This document shows, piece by piece, positions 17,185 through 27,400 of a stretch of DNA of 49,253 nt. Each line of letters starts with the position of its first letter. Within the stretch, counting starts at the first letter, position 1. The stretch comes from [Leptolyngbya] sp. JSC-1 (GTDB lineage Bacteria > Cyanobacteriota > Cyanobacteriia > Elainellales > Elainellaceae). The notes below the pieces were generated by a model. That model was not told the origin of the DNA, did no database searches, and saw only the letters and a list, made by a program, of their open reading frames with translations. The stretch is from positions 6,211,161-6,260,413 of the forward strand of contig KL662191.1 in assembly GCA_000733415.1 (NCBI GenBank), given 5' to 3'. The position numbers were made by a program, and so were the translations under genes.

Positions 17185-17874
17185 CTACTTCACTGCCGGT
17201 GTTAACAAAACAGTCCGCCGGCTATCGACAATTGCAGCCGTTAAACCGCGTTCGCTGAGAGTACGCAACAGTGTAGAGGCGGCAGCAGCATCGGTTGTGT
17301 GGCTGGCTAGCAGGTAGGGCTGCTGCTCAAAGGCGACCAAGCCGACATCACGTGCCGTCACCTGCCGGACCGTAGCGGCAATTTCCGGCTTGTTGAAGTA
17401 GTTGACCACAACAGCAAAACCAGTTCCCAATGGCTGTGGATTGTATGCAGCGACTGCTGGAGCGGCAGCGGCAGGAGAAACGGGTGAACTGGTGCCGCCT
17501 GCATTAGGAGTGGGGGGAGTGGCCGCAATGGAGCCAGCAGCAGGACGAGCGACGTAAGCTTGTAGCTGTGCCATATCGGCTAAATATTGTGCCCAAGCCG
17601 TAGCGATGTCAGCACTGGCAAACCCTTCCACCCGCACCACTGGACTGTTGAAATAGTTGCAGGGAGTCAACACCGCGTTGGAGGGCAGTAGATTTCGCAA
17701 TTGAGCCTGAGTGTCGGGTTGGGGATTGGGCACCAGCAGCAAAAATTCGTTCGGTTGGGGCGGCTGACAGTCTGGCAAAGCTTGGGCCACAGCCCGATGA
17801 GGCCAAGACAGGCTCACCAGTCCCAGCAGCAGTGAGCCCAGTCCGATACCATACCAGCCTTTGAACTCTTGCAT
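17185..17874 (-). CDS. Secreted cyanobacterial protein with two SPOR-like modules
   Basis: A 229-residue exported protein. I start at ATG 17874 (MQEFKGWYG), with a signal peptide (GLGSLLLGLVSLSW, likely cleavage after AVAQA). Two similar modules follow: about residues 40-110 (EFLLLVPNPQPDTQAQLRN) and about 155-225 (GFAVVVNYFNKPEIAATVRQ), separated by an Ala/Pro/Ser linker. Both resemble the alpha/beta layout of SPOR peptidoglycan-binding domains, but this is by pattern only. It lies just downstream of ycf54 on the same strand. Role unknown, possibly envelope-associated. Confidence 0.65.
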   Translation of the reverse strand: MQEFKGWYGIGLGSLLLGLVSLSWPHRAVAQALPDCQPPQPNEFLLLVPNPQPDTQAQLRNLLPSNAVLTPCNYFNSPVVRVEGFASADIATAWAQYLADMAQLQAYVARPAAGSIAATPPTPNAGGTSSPVSPAAAAPAVAAYNPQPLGTGFAVVVNYFNKPEIAATVRQVTARDVGLVAFEQQPYLLASHTTDAAAASTLLRTLSERGLTAAIVDSRRTVLLTPAVK

Positions 17875-17919
17875 AGCGCCACGCCTCAACCACAACAAGC
17901 AACTGATCAACCGTAGCCC

Positions 17920-18249
17920 TCAAGCTGACGGTACCAGCGAAGCCAACGGATCAGGAATCGTCTCTGAAGGAGCTTGAAACTCACCGGTGATCACATACTC
18001 TAGACGAAGTTTTAACCAAGTGATGAACGAGTGATTAGTAGACACAATCGCCACTGCTGGCTGAGGACACTGCGCTTTCACGGCTGCCATTTCAGGTGCT
18101 TCTAAAAAAGCGGGTTGGTGAATCAACCAAAAGTCCAGCTCTTTTTCCTGCTCTTGATAGTGCCGCACGCGCTCTCGCAGTACTTCCTCGGTGGGTTCTT
18201 CTTCTAGAATGTAGCGCTGACTCGCCAAAACATAGTAATAGGTTTGCAT
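17920..18249 (-). CDS. ycf54: Ycf54, Mg-protoporphyrin IX monomethylester cyclase factor
   Basis: Small accessory protein (109 residues) of the aerobic oxidative cyclase that forms ring E of chlorophyll; it is needed for AcsF/CycI activity in Synechocystis and plants. Conserved blocks are MQTYYYVLASQRYILEEEP, EVLRERVRHYQEQ, DFWLIHQPAFLEAPE and IVSTNHSFITWLKLRLEYV. Size matches the plastid and cyanobacterial family. The partner cyclase gene is not in this window. Upstream lies pdxJ across a repeat-bounded spacer. The recognition rests on strong overall resemblance to Slr1780-type sequences. Confidence 0.93.
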   Translation of the reverse strand: MQTYYYVLASQRYILEEEPTEEVLRERVRHYQEQEKELDFWLIHQPAFLEAPEMAAVKAQCPQPAVAIVSTNHSFITWLKLRLEYVITGEFQAPSETIPDPLASLVPSA

Positions 18250-18297
18250 GGTAACTCAGATTTGAGGTTTGAGCGTTGGCTTTCGAATTTAAGGTTG

Positions 18298-18444
18298 AAG
18301 TTTTGAGTTTTCGTCAAATCCGACGGCAGAGTTTCGTCACTTGTTTTTCAATGTTTCTTAAGTTGGTGGCCTAGCCTATTTACGGAGGCTGGCCAAACTC
18401 AAGTCAGCTTTTACTTGAGCTTTGCAACTTAAAACTCAAAACTT
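18298..18444. repeat. Inverted repeat AAGTTTTGAGTTT in the ycf54-pdxJ spacer
   Basis: AAGTTTTGAGTTT at 18298-18310 has its exact reverse complement at 18432-18444, bracketing a 121-bp spacer. The same sequence family brackets the glnB-rdgB spacer at 8210-8540, and a fragment ends the GGDEF gene near 10737. A small non-autonomous repeat is possible. Confidence 0.75.
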
Positions 18445-18468
18445 AGAACTCATACCTACCACTTACTA

Positions 18469-19191
18469 TCACAATTCTCCGCGCATTGCTTGTTTCATTT
18501 CACGAACCGCTCGCTCTAGACCGACTAAAACTGCACGGCTAATGATAGTGTGCCCGATATTGAGTTCTTCCATGCCTTCCAAACAGGCGACAGGGTAAAC
18601 ATTCCAGTAGGTGAGGCCATGTCCCGCATTCACCCGGAGGCCACTGGCAATCGCTTGGGCACATCCTGCGGCCAAAATCGCCAATTCTTTTGATTGACTT
18701 TGCTCGTCGGTGGCTTCGGCATATTGGCCGGTGTGTAGTTCAATGAATACGGCCTGAGTGGTAGCGGCAGCCTGAATTTGCTGCTCATCGGCGTCAATAA
18801 ACAAACTAACGGGAATGCCGGCGGTTTGCAGCTTGCCAACCACCTGCTTCATCCGCTCTAGCTGGCTGGCTACATCTAATCCCCCCTCGGTTGTGACTTC
18901 CTCTCGGCGTTCGGGAACTAACGTCACGTAGTCAGGGTGAATGTCTAGGGCAATTGCCACCATTTCGTCGGTGGCAGCCATTTCCAGGTTGAGGTGGGTT
19001 CTCACCGTTTGGCGCAGCAGACGCACATCTCGGTCCTGAATATGGCGTCGGTCTTCTCGTAGGTGTACGGTAATTCCATCAGCGCCCGCTAATTCTGCCA
19101 GCACCGCCGCCCCAACCGGATCGGGTTCTACCGTCCGCCGTGCTTGTCGAATGGTTGCAATGTGGTCAATGTTGACCCCTAAAGTAGGCAA
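18469..19191 (-). CDS. pdxJ: Pyridoxine 5'-phosphate synthase
   Basis: Condenses 1-deoxyxylulose 5-phosphate with 3-amino-2-oxopropyl phosphate to pyridoxine 5'-phosphate, the last ring-forming step of DXP-dependent vitamin B6 synthesis. TIM-barrel of 240 residues. Key blocks are LGVNIDHIATIRQARR, GADGITVHLREDRRHI, PVSLFIDADEQQI, ELHTGQYAE and NAGHGLTYWNV. The conventional start MPTLGVN corresponds to a TTG at 19191 preceded by GGAG eight bases away; the frame is open to a further TTG at 19212. TTG initiation is therefore the best call. Confidence 0.95.
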   Translation of the reverse strand: MPTLGVNIDHIATIRQARRTVEPDPVGAAVLAELAGADGITVHLREDRRHIQDRDVRLLRQTVRTHLNLEMAATDEMVAIALDIHPDYVTLVPERREEVTTEGGLDVASQLERMKQVVGKLQTAGIPVSLFIDADEQQIQAAATTQAVFIELHTGQYAEATDEQSQSKELAILAAGCAQAIASGLRVNAGHGLTYWNVYPVACLEGMEELNIGHTIISRAVLVGLERAVREMKQAMRGEL

Positions 19192-19605
19192 TCTCGTGTC
19201 TCCATGCCTCAACGATCGCCTTAGATTTTACATGATGGGTTGGGGGTGCGGAGTGAAGTTGGTATTTTCATTCACTCTTTACATCACATCGATGTCATTG
19301 TTTCGGCTTGCTTCATTTTGTTGGTTGATTTGCCTTTGATTTAGTAAAGCTGCGATGGTAAAGCCTTTCTGCAACCCGCCTAAGGTTGTTACGCTGAGAG
19401 CAGGGTGCAACAGATCGATTGGTCGAAACTACGGGATGGGATCACTGATTACAAGTCAGAATTCCCAAACAATAGGTTATTTCCCGTCCCCATCCTGTTC
19501 CCGTGGGGTTGGTCTACCGAGAGTCAAGCGCCGTGCGCCAGCAATTCGTTACAAAAATTGTCAGAGGGCAAGGCACTGTCGTTCATTGCAACCAAACCCA
19601 ATTTC

Positions 19606-22600
19606 ATGAGATTTTCACTTAAACGGCAGCAGGTTTCCAATTTCGGCTTCCAGATTCACCACCAAGTTCACCAATGGTTTGGCACTTACTGGCAGCAAGG
19701 TTTAGCCCTGACCCTAGCCACTTTAATGGTATTGATGCTGTGGCAGGTTGGTGTGGGGCAGCTTTTAGAGCACTGGTCCTATAATGCCTTGTTTCAATGG
19801 CGAGGAGCATTGCCGTGGAACCAGTCCATCGCAATTATCGAAATCGATGAAGCAAGTTTACAGCAGCTCAATGTTTCTCCTTGGTCACGCCAACTGTATG
19901 CAGCGCTGATTAATCGCCTAGCCGTATCAGAACCGGCTGTAATCGCCCTAGATGTTTTGTTTCCTGGAGTAGATGCTGAAGATACAGAGTTAGTAGCGGC
20001 TATGACTCAACAGGGCCGAGTGGTACTAGCCCAGGCATGGGACCTCAACAATCAGCCAATCTTATCAAATCCAGCTTTAATTCAGGCAGCGAGCGCCATC
20101 GGGCATATTCACTATGCTGCCGATGCGGATGGTGTGACCCGCTTTGTGACCACAGAGATTGCAGGTACCCCAACGTTGGGAATGGCTGCCGCTCAGGTTT
20201 ATACCTCCTACACCACCTCAGTATCGCTGCCCAAACCATCCACTCGCCAAATCTGGCTCAATTGGCATTCGTTGCAGCAGGCGGCCCACTATCCGCTTGC
20301 TGCCGTCATGGCCGGAGAAGTGCCGCCTCAACGGTTACGCAACAAAATTGTTTTGGTAGGTCTAACGAGGACAGATGGTTTACCAACCCCATTTCAGCGT
20401 CTCAACCACTCGGTTTATCTCCATGCCACGCTGATCAGCAACCTGTTGCAGCAAAACTTTTTGGTCTATGCCTCACGCTTGAAAACGAGCGGTATGCTGC
20501 TGATTGTGAATCTAGTAGTGTTGAGTGGGACTGTTAACTGGCGTTGGTTTTATCAACTGTTGCTCTGGAGCGGACTTTGCGGAGCTTGGGTTGGCTTGAG
20601 TTGGATTGAATTTACGGCCAATATCTGGCTACCCGTTGCCACGCCGATCCTGTGGTTTGGTTTGACAGGCATAACGCTACTAATCACTAAATTTCTACTG
20701 ACATTTCAGAATTTGCGCCGCAATGAGACTCGCTATGCCCTGATGATGCAAGGCTTTAACGAGGGTGTTTGGGATTGGGATCTAAAAACGAATCGCTTCT
20801 ATTTTTCGCCTCGTTGGAAACAAATGATGGGCTACGACCCGGACGAGTTGGGCGATCGGCCGCAGGAGTGGCTGGACCGAGTACATCCGCTGGATCGACC
20901 TGGGTTGGAGTCGGCTATTGCAGCCTATTTGCAAGGGGTAGGTTCCCATTTTGAGCATGAATACCGGTTACTGCATGGAGATGGCAGCTATCACTGGATG
21001 CAAAGCCGTGCATTGGCCGTTTACAACCCTGAAGGCACCGCCGAGCGGCTAGTTGGCTCTCAGACTGATATCACAGCCCAAAAGCAAGCTGAAGAAGAGC
21101 TATGGCGCAGCACCTTCTTCGATCGCCTGACAAATTTGCCAAGCTGGACCGGCTTTGTGCATGACCTCCAGCAGACTATCAACCAATCTCAGCAGGATAG
21201 TCGTCTGCGGTTCGCGATTCTTTGGCTGGATCTTGACCAGTTCAAGCTGGTGAACAACAGTCTAGGCAGCAGTGTGGGGGATCGGTTGCTGGTGGCTATT
21301 GCTCAGCGTCTCCAGTCGGTTTTATCACCCACTGAGGTGGTCGCAAGGTTGGGAGAGGATGAGTTTGCGATTCTGCTCAAATCAATTCAGGATGCCAACG
21401 ACGCCATTCAGATAGCCGAGCAAATTCAGCAAGTGCTAGCGTGTCCGTTTAGCCTAGATGACCACGAAGTTTTTGTAACAGCCAGTATTGGCATTGCCCT
21501 CAGCGCTAACCACTACCACAAGCCAGAGCATTTACTCAGGGATGCGGGTACAGCCATGTATCGCGCCAAGGCAATGGGGCGAGCCAGCTATCTGGTATTC
21601 GACAAAAGTATGCGTACCGGCATGCTAGTGAAGCTAAGGCTAGAGAGCGATTTGCGGCGGGCAATTGCAGAAGGCGAACGCCAAAGTCAAGCTACTCTTG
21701 CGGTTGAACCACTATCTTCCGATCGGAACAAGCAGCAATCTGCTGAATTAAAGGAGCTATCTGGAGCACCGAAAGCATCAGAATCTAGGGCTTCTACTTC
21801 TGCCACAAAAGACATTGCAACTCCTGCCGATCCCAGTCTCAGCGTTACCTCCGAACGCTATCCCGAGCTAGAACTCTACTATCAGCCGATTGTCCGTCTA
21901 TCCACAGGGCAGGTGACTGGCTTTGAAGCTCTGGTGCGTTGGCAGCATGCAGAACAGGGTCTCCTGTTCCCGTCCCGCTTCATCTCAATGGCCGAAGAGA
22001 CTGGGTTAATTATTCCGTTGAGTTGGTGGGTGTTGCGAACTGCCTGTCGCCAAATGAGCCAGTGGCGGCGGCTATTTCCTGAAATGGCGTTGGTGATGAG
22101 CGTCAACCTCTCTAGTAAGCAGTTCTCGATGGCAGGTTTGACTGCGAAGATCCAGCAGATTCTGCAAGAAACCGATCTGGAGCCGACTTACCTGAAGCTG
22201 GAGCTAACCGAAAGCATGGTGATGGAAAATGTGGCGAGTGTGGTGGATGTGCTATACCAATTGCGGACCTTGGGCATTCGACTGGCGATCGATGACTTCG
22301 GCACTGGCTATTCTTCGCTCAGCTATCTGCCGCGCTTTCCGTTAACCACGCTGAAAATTGACCGCTCCTTTGTAGACCGCCTAGATGATTGTCATGGCAA
22401 CTTGGAAATTGTGCGGACTATCCTGGCGTTAGCTCATAACCTGCGCATGGATGTGGTAGCAGAGGGGGTTGAAACCGAATCCCAAGCAACTCGACTGCGA
22501 GAAATGGGCTGTGAATATGGGCAAGGCTTTTTCTTTTACAAACCCCTGGATGTAGAGGCTACAACCCAGCTATTAGCAAAACAGGCGATGCTGACAAAGC

Positions 22601-22620
22601 AATCGACTGCTGATAGGTAA
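19606..22620 (+). CDS. CHASE2-PAS-GGDEF-EAL c-di-GMP signalling protein
   Basis: Membrane sensor for c-di-GMP turnover, about 1004 residues from ATG 19606 (MRFSLKRQQ); the frame is open to 19405. One transmembrane helix (~30-48) is followed by an extracytoplasmic CHASE2 domain (~50-270), further hydrophobic segments (~285-355), a PAS domain (~365-490, GVWDWDLKTNRFYFSPRWK) with PAC tail, GGDEF (~500-660) and EAL (~735-985). The GGDEF signature is GEDEF and no RxxD I-site precedes it. The EAL domain is complete: EALVRW, VNLSSKQF, ELTESMVM, DDFGTGYSS, LKIDRSF, AEGVET. A phosphodiesterase output is therefore the safer reading. An extra Ser/Thr/Ala-rich stretch of about 60 residues splits the usual ESDLRRAI...ELYYQPIV start of the EAL domain. 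Confidence 0.9.
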   Translation: MRFSLKRQQVSNFGFQIHHQVHQWFGTYWQQGLALTLATLMVLMLWQVGVGQLLEHWSYNALFQWRGALPWNQSIAIIEIDEASLQQLNVSPWSRQLYAALINRLAVSEPAVIALDVLFPGVDAEDTELVAAMTQQGRVVLAQAWDLNNQPILSNPALIQAASAIGHIHYAADADGVTRFVTTEIAGTPTLGMAAAQVYTSYTTSVSLPKPSTRQIWLNWHSLQQAAHYPLAAVMAGEVPPQRLRNKIVLVGLTRTDGLPTPFQRLNHSVYLHATLISNLLQQNFLVYASRLKTSGMLLIVNLVVLSGTVNWRWFYQLLLWSGLCGAWVGLSWIEFTANIWLPVATPILWFGLTGITLLITKFLLTFQNLRRNETRYALMMQGFNEGVWDWDLKTNRFYFSPRWKQMMGYDPDELGDRPQEWLDRVHPLDRPGLESAIAAYLQGVGSHFEHEYRLLHGDGSYHWMQSRALAVYNPEGTAERLVGSQTDITAQKQAEEELWRSTFFDRLTNLPSWTGFVHDLQQTINQSQQDSRLRFAILWLDLDQFKLVNNSLGSSVGDRLLVAIAQRLQSVLSPTEVVARLGEDEFAILLKSIQDANDAIQIAEQIQQVLACPFSLDDHEVFVTASIGIALSANHYHKPEHLLRDAGTAMYRAKAMGRASYLVFDKSMRTGMLVKLRLESDLRRAIAEGERQSQATLAVEPLSSDRNKQQSAELKELSGAPKASESRASTSATKDIATPADPSLSVTSERYPELELYYQPIVRLSTGQVTGFEALVRWQHAEQGLLFPSRFISMAEETGLIIPLSWWVLRTACRQMSQWRRLFPEMALVMSVNLSSKQFSMAGLTAKIQQILQETDLEPTYLKLELTESMVMENVASVVDVLYQLRTLGIRLAIDDFGTGYSSLSYLPRFPLTTLKIDRSFVDRLDDCHGNLEIVRTILALAHNLRMDVVAEGVETESQATRLREMGCEYGQGFFFYKPLDVEATTQLLAKQAMLTKQSTADR

Positions 22621-23315
22621 AGCAGCAGTCAATTTAACTGTTCTATCGCGGCTGCCCAATCTCTGGGCTAGTTTGCGATATGTAATCAAATGCTGACCTA
22701 GCTGGCTGATTCTGAAAAAACCTTGAGACGATCCATTCCAAGCAGGTTAATGGCTGATTAGCTAGCGTGAAGCGCTGATTTTTGGGGTGGTTTTTGACCG
22801 TTGCTTAACAATTTTTATCATTGCAGTTGATTTTCCCCAAGCATTCCACAACCTTTCCACAGCATTCACTGACTTTTCCACAACCGGCAGGTTGTTTTCC
22901 ACAGGTGGCTACGCAACGGCTAGGGTTTGCCAATTTATTGGGGAAATTGTGGCTATGCCTATGAGAGGCAGCCCCGTCCTGAGTTTATGTTTAGAAAAGT
23001 AACAAAAATGAGCCAGAACCCTGATTCTGTCGTTCACTACTTTTTCTAGAGCTTGACTTGGCATAATTGCCTGGCATTGACAACCCTACCCCCCCATAGC
23101 GCACAATGATGCGACCTACTTCAAATCGCACTCTAACCGGAACGCTAAACAAGGCTCCCAAACAGGCTTCTACGAGCTTTGGGGCAATTGTTGGAGTTCG
23201 AGTTACGATGGCGCTACTTTTCGCTACAATGCAGCATTCCTAAACTGGCTGCCTGCGAAATGCAGTAGGTAGATTCACCTGTTTCAGCAATTCCCTAACC
23301 GAGGTAGAGGTTCCT
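22621..23315. other. 700-bp gene-free spacer
   Basis: One of the longest gene-free stretches here. It holds the DnaA-box array at 22831-22903 and an A/T-rich stretch before it (AACAATTTTTATCATTG). A reading frame at 22787-23002 runs through the boxes and looks like no protein. The rest (23000-23300) shows only a C-run near 23091 and the likely promoter region of the DUF2811 gene. Confidence 0.6.
22831..22903 (+). promoter_or_regulatory. Phased array of five DnaA-box-like sites (candidate oriC)
   Basis: Five same-strand 9-mers start at 22831 (TTTTCCCCA), 22842 (CATTCCACA), 22853 (CTTTCCACA), 22874 (TTTTCCACA) and 22895 (TTTTCCACA). The last two match the cyanobacterial DnaA box exactly; the others differ at one or two positions. 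Start-to-start distances are 11, 11, 21 and 21, that is one or two helical turns. CAACC-GGCA-GGTTG lies between the last two boxes. No dnaN or dnaA gene is nearby, so a replication origin versus a DnaA-responsive locus is open. Confidence 0.65.
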
Positions 23316-23540
23316 ATGTACACAACGGTCAGCATCCTGGCAGAAATCCCTGAAGAGCTGCATGAGTCTTTGCAGAGCTACCTGGAAACGCATCCAGACT
23401 GGGATCAAGACCGGGTGTTTTCAGCTGCCTTATCTTTGTTTCTGCTGCAAAACGGCAGTAGCAGCACACCAGATGCCTCTCGCAGCTACCGGCGGGCAGC
23501 ACGGGTTTATCTGGATACCTTGTTTAAGCACGCGGTTTGA
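23316..23540 (+). CDS. DUF2811 small protein
   Basis: A 74-residue protein matching the cyanobacterial DUF2811 family: MYTTVSILAEIPEELHESLQ and YLETHPDWDQDRVFSAALSL are the conserved core, followed by a short variable Ser-rich insert and a RRAARVYLDTLFKH tail. The first part resembles a ribbon-helix-helix arrangement (strand then two helices), but DNA binding is only a guess. A GAGGTAGAGG Shine-Dalgarno region precedes the ATG. It stands alone between the DnaA-box spacer and hemJ. Confidence 0.85.
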   Translation: MYTTVSILAEIPEELHESLQSYLETHPDWDQDRVFSAALSLFLLQNGSSSTPDASRSYRRAARVYLDTLFKHAV

Positions 23541-23862
23541 GCATGGCGTGCAACTGGGGCAACTCCAGCCTTCCAAGCTCTGTTCATTTCCTTGAGCTAT
23601 TGATTAGCTGGTTCCGTTTAGTTCGTCTTTTTCGTCCTCAGGCCTAACTACAGTTTTTAGGGGTGTCCGCCATCGATTGCTAGCAGTTCAAACAGAGCGT
23701 CAACTCTGATCGCACCATCCCAACATGCATCAAATCTTTACAGCTTCAGGTGGTTCGCGAACATGCTCTCAACCAACTCGGTAAAATAGCGGATGGCGTC
23801 TCAAGCGTTCACTGTGCTTGGCGTAATTCTTTAATAAATCTGGACTGTAGAGGACATCATCC
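23541..23862. other. Spacer upstream of hemJ
   Basis: No gene seen. GTTCGCGAAC at 23753-23762 is a perfect 10-bp palindrome 100 bp upstream of hemJ and could be an operator. Nothing else stands out. Confidence 0.4.
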
Positions 23863-24456
23863 ATGACATATCTCTGGTTCAAAGCCTTCCATATCGTTGG
23901 CATTGTGGCCTGGTTTGCAGGCATGTTCTATTTGCCACGGCTGTTTGTTTACCATGCTGAAGCCAACGAGCAGCCAGAAGCCGTGCGGACGGTTTTGCAG
24001 CAGCAGTATCAGATTATGGAAAAGCGCCTCTACCGCATCATCATGACACCCGCTTTAGTGCTAACCGTGGCGATGGCGATTGGCATGGTGGTAGTGGCTC
24101 CAGAGCTACTCAAAGAAACCTGGCTGCATGTCAAGCTAGGGCTGGTGCTGATTTTGATTGGCTACCATCACATTTGTGCTCGTTTAATGAAAGAAATGGC
24201 AGCGGGCAAGTTTCGCTTTACAGGGCAACAGTTCCGTTGGTTCAATGAGTTCCCGACGGTGCTGTTTGTGATCGTGGTGCTGCTGGCTGTATTTAAGAAT
24301 AATTTCCCCACTTCAGCTGCGAGTTGGGCAGTAGTTGGCATGATTGTGGCGATGGCGGCCATTATTCAGCTCTATGCGCGTAAGCGTCGGTTGGCGCGGG
24401 AGCAGGCGGCCCAAGCACTGGATCCCGAATCAACCACGGTGGCTAAAGCTGGGTAA
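23863..24456 (+). CDS. hemJ: Protoporphyrinogen IX oxidase HemJ
   Basis: Membrane enzyme oxidising protoporphyrinogen IX to protoporphyrin IX, the last step shared by heme and chlorophyll synthesis in most cyanobacteria. A 197-residue UPF0093 protein with about five hydrophobic segments. FKAFHIVGIVAWFAGMFYLPR and RLFVYHAEA form the conserved N-terminus with its essential His; ETWLHVKLGLVLILIGYHH is the second conserved block. The C-terminal tail after RKRRLAREQ is extended and variable. It converges on cyaC with only 15 bp between stops. Complements Ycf54 as a second tetrapyrrole gene in the window. Confidence 0.95.
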   Translation: MTYLWFKAFHIVGIVAWFAGMFYLPRLFVYHAEANEQPEAVRTVLQQQYQIMEKRLYRIIMTPALVLTVAMAIGMVVVAPELLKETWLHVKLGLVLILIGYHHICARLMKEMAAGKFRFTGQQFRWFNEFPTVLFVIVVLLAVFKNNFPTSAASWAVVGMIVAMAAIIQLYARKRRLAREQAAQALDPESTTVAKAG

Positions 24457-24471
24457 TCTGCTTGCTTAAAT

Positions 24472-27400
24472 TCAAGCATTTTCAACAACGACTGGCCCCA
24501 TCATCTGCATATTAATCGACTGCACTGCAAAGGTCAGGACAGTTTCATCGACGCCCTTGAGCTTCAGGGGGCTGAATTTGGTGATCGAAACACTGTCGTC
24601 CAGGTAGTCTGCTACGGCTGCCGAAACCAGAATTGCATTGGGTTCTGCGGCTTCTTGCAGACGAGCGGCAATGTTTACGCTGGGACCAATGGCAGTGTAG
24701 TCAGACCGTTCACGACTACCAAACATGCCTACTACGGCTGTGCCTTGATGGATACCGCAGCGAAACTGGACGCGGCTGATGCCTTGGGCCTGCCAGCGTT
24801 CGTTGAGGGCGTCAAGAGCGCGCTGCATTTGGTGGGCAGTGGCAATGGCGCGGCGTACTTGCTCGTTGGGGTTAATTTCCTCTGGAGCACCAAAGATGGC
24901 CAGAATGGCATCGCCCACAAATTTATCGACCGTACCGCCATTGTCAAATACAGTGCGGGTCATTTCTGATAGATATTCGTTCAGCAGTTCGGCTACCCGT
25001 CTGGCCCGCAAGGTATTTGATAGCTCGGTAAAGCCGACAATGTCACTGAATAGCACCGTGATCACGCGGGGTTCGGGACGCAAATCGAGGGATAGTTCCC
25101 CTTTGGCAGCTTTTTGGACTAGGGCTGGCGGCAAAAAGCGCTGCAAAACCGATTCGGTCAGGTAGGTGTTCAGCTCGGCAATCCGGCGTTCGTTGGCTTT
25201 GAGGGCAAGCAAATTGCGGACTTCGGCCAATAGCTCCCGGTCGTTAAACGGTTTGGCCAGATAGGCATCTGCTCCCATTTCGGTGCCTTCGATGCGGGTA
25301 TCTTCGTCGGCCTTGGCCGTTAGTAGAACAATGGGCGTGCCCTGGAGGAGCGGGTGCTGGCGAATCATTTGGATCATTTCCAATCCAGAAACGCGCGGCA
25401 TCATCAAATCGGTGACGATCAGGTGGGGGGACTGCGCTTGAGCGACATGAAAGCCTTCTTCTCCGTGGCGGGCAGCACAAACCTGGTATCCGGCCCGCTG
25501 CAAGACGCTGGCAACGTAGCTACGCATGTCGGCATTGTCGTCCACTACCAGAATTCTGGCGGATGAATCGGCTGTCTGAGAAGTGGTCTGAGAGATGGTC
25601 TGAGAGATTGGGGTGGTTTCCGCTTTGGAAATCACTGTAGGAATCTCTAGTGAGATGGCCGATGGAACTGCTTTGTTCAGTCCGTCGATTTGCCCTTGGA
25701 CGTAATCTTCCTGACCTTGCAGTTCGGTTTCAATGTCAGCTAATTCAACTGTGGCGCGGCTCTGTTCCAATTCTGCCGGTCGCTCGCTCACTTGAGCAAT
25801 TGGCAAATGGGCCTTACCCAGCGGCAGCAACACTGAGAAGGTTGTGCCTTCACCATAGCTAGATTCCACCGTAACTTTGCCACCATGCAGGTCAACCAGT
25901 TCCTTCACTAGCGCCAATCCTAAACCGCTGCCTTCATAGCTGCGACTAGCCGAACCATCAGCCTGCCGAAACCGATCAAACAGATAGGGAATCTGGTCGG
26001 GCCGAATGCCAATGCCCGTATCCTTCACCTTCACTAAGCAGTGATGCTCTGCCATTTGTAGCCAGACCTCGATTTTGCCGCCCGCTTCTGTGAATTTGAT
26101 CGCATTCGACAGCAGGTTATAGAGCACCTTGTCGAACTTTTCCAGATCAAGATAAACCGAGGGGCAAGCTTCTAAACAGGTCCGCAGCTCAATTTGCTTT
26201 TTAGCGCAGTAGGGCCGAAAGGAGTCCACCACTTGCTCGATGAAGGTCAACAGGTCGCAGGGATGGAAATGGGGCTGCATGCGTCCAGCATCGAGGCGCT
26301 GGAGGTCGAGGAGCTGGTTGACCAAACGCAGGAGTCGGCGGGAGTTGCGCAGCGCAATCACCGATTGCTCATAGGACAGGCCCTGCTGTTGTTCGACTGC
26401 AGATTCCAGCGGGCCAAGCGTCAGCGTCAGCGGCGTGCGAAATTCATGGGATACATTTTGGAAAAGTTCGGTCTTTTGCCGATCCAGTTCGAGCAGCTTT
26501 TCGGCCTGCTGGCGAGTCGTTTGGTAGAGCCGAGACTGCTGCACGGCAATTGCGGCTTGGGCAGCCACGGCCTGGGCTAGCTCCACTTCAGCGGGTTCCC
26601 ACTGGCGTGGCTGGTGAATCTGCCGGAGGGAAATGCTGCCGATAATTTTGCCGTCATAGAGCAAGGGGACCACTAACAGCGCTCTGGCTGGAGCACGTAG
26701 CGGCAAGTCCGAGACATGCAATTCTTCATGCTGGCTCAAGTCATCGATGACTACGGGAGCCTGAGTCGTCAATAGCCGCTGCAAAACCGGGTTGCCATCA
26801 ATTGGGGCAAATGACTGGGGCAATTGTTGCCGATTGGCAAATCCAGTCAGTTCTGCTTCAGAGGACAAAAACGCGGCGGCAGTGGATTGGGTCGCATCGT
26901 GGAGGCCAACGCACTGAACAAACTCGTCGTCTTCGGTCCACAGCGACAAAGCACAGCCATCTACGTGCAGTGCCTGCCCCAACTGTTGGGTAATGGCCGC
27001 AAAAATATCCTGGGGATCCAGGCTAGAGCGAATAGCGGCTGTAATCGTGTTAACCAGAGCTTCTCGTTTCGCTAGAGCACGCACCTGCTCATAGGCACGT
27101 GCTTGAGACAGAGCAAGAGCAGCTTGGTCAGCGACCATCACTACGAGCTGCACTTCGTCATCCTGCCAGATGCGGTGCTTGCACTGGTGGAGAGCCAGTA
27201 CGGCCATTAACTCCTGCTGACAGATCAGCGGCACAATCAAGCTGGAGGCGATCTCGGCAGACTGATAGGCCCGTTGCTGCTCAGAGATCGCGGTCAAAAT
27301 CCGTTCGTCAGTCAAGGCATCAGTAATCACCAGCACCTGATCGGTTTCCCAAACGGTATGTTTGAGAATCTCATAGGCGGGCGACTCGTTAGACTGGGCT

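Noticed and set aside
22787..23002. 71-codon frame through the DnaA-box spacer
   Set aside because: Its peptide merely reads the repeated TTTCCACA boxes and resembles nothing.
23753..23762. GTTCGCGAAC as a LexA site
   Set aside because: It does not match the cyanobacterial LexA consensus; left as an unassigned palindrome.
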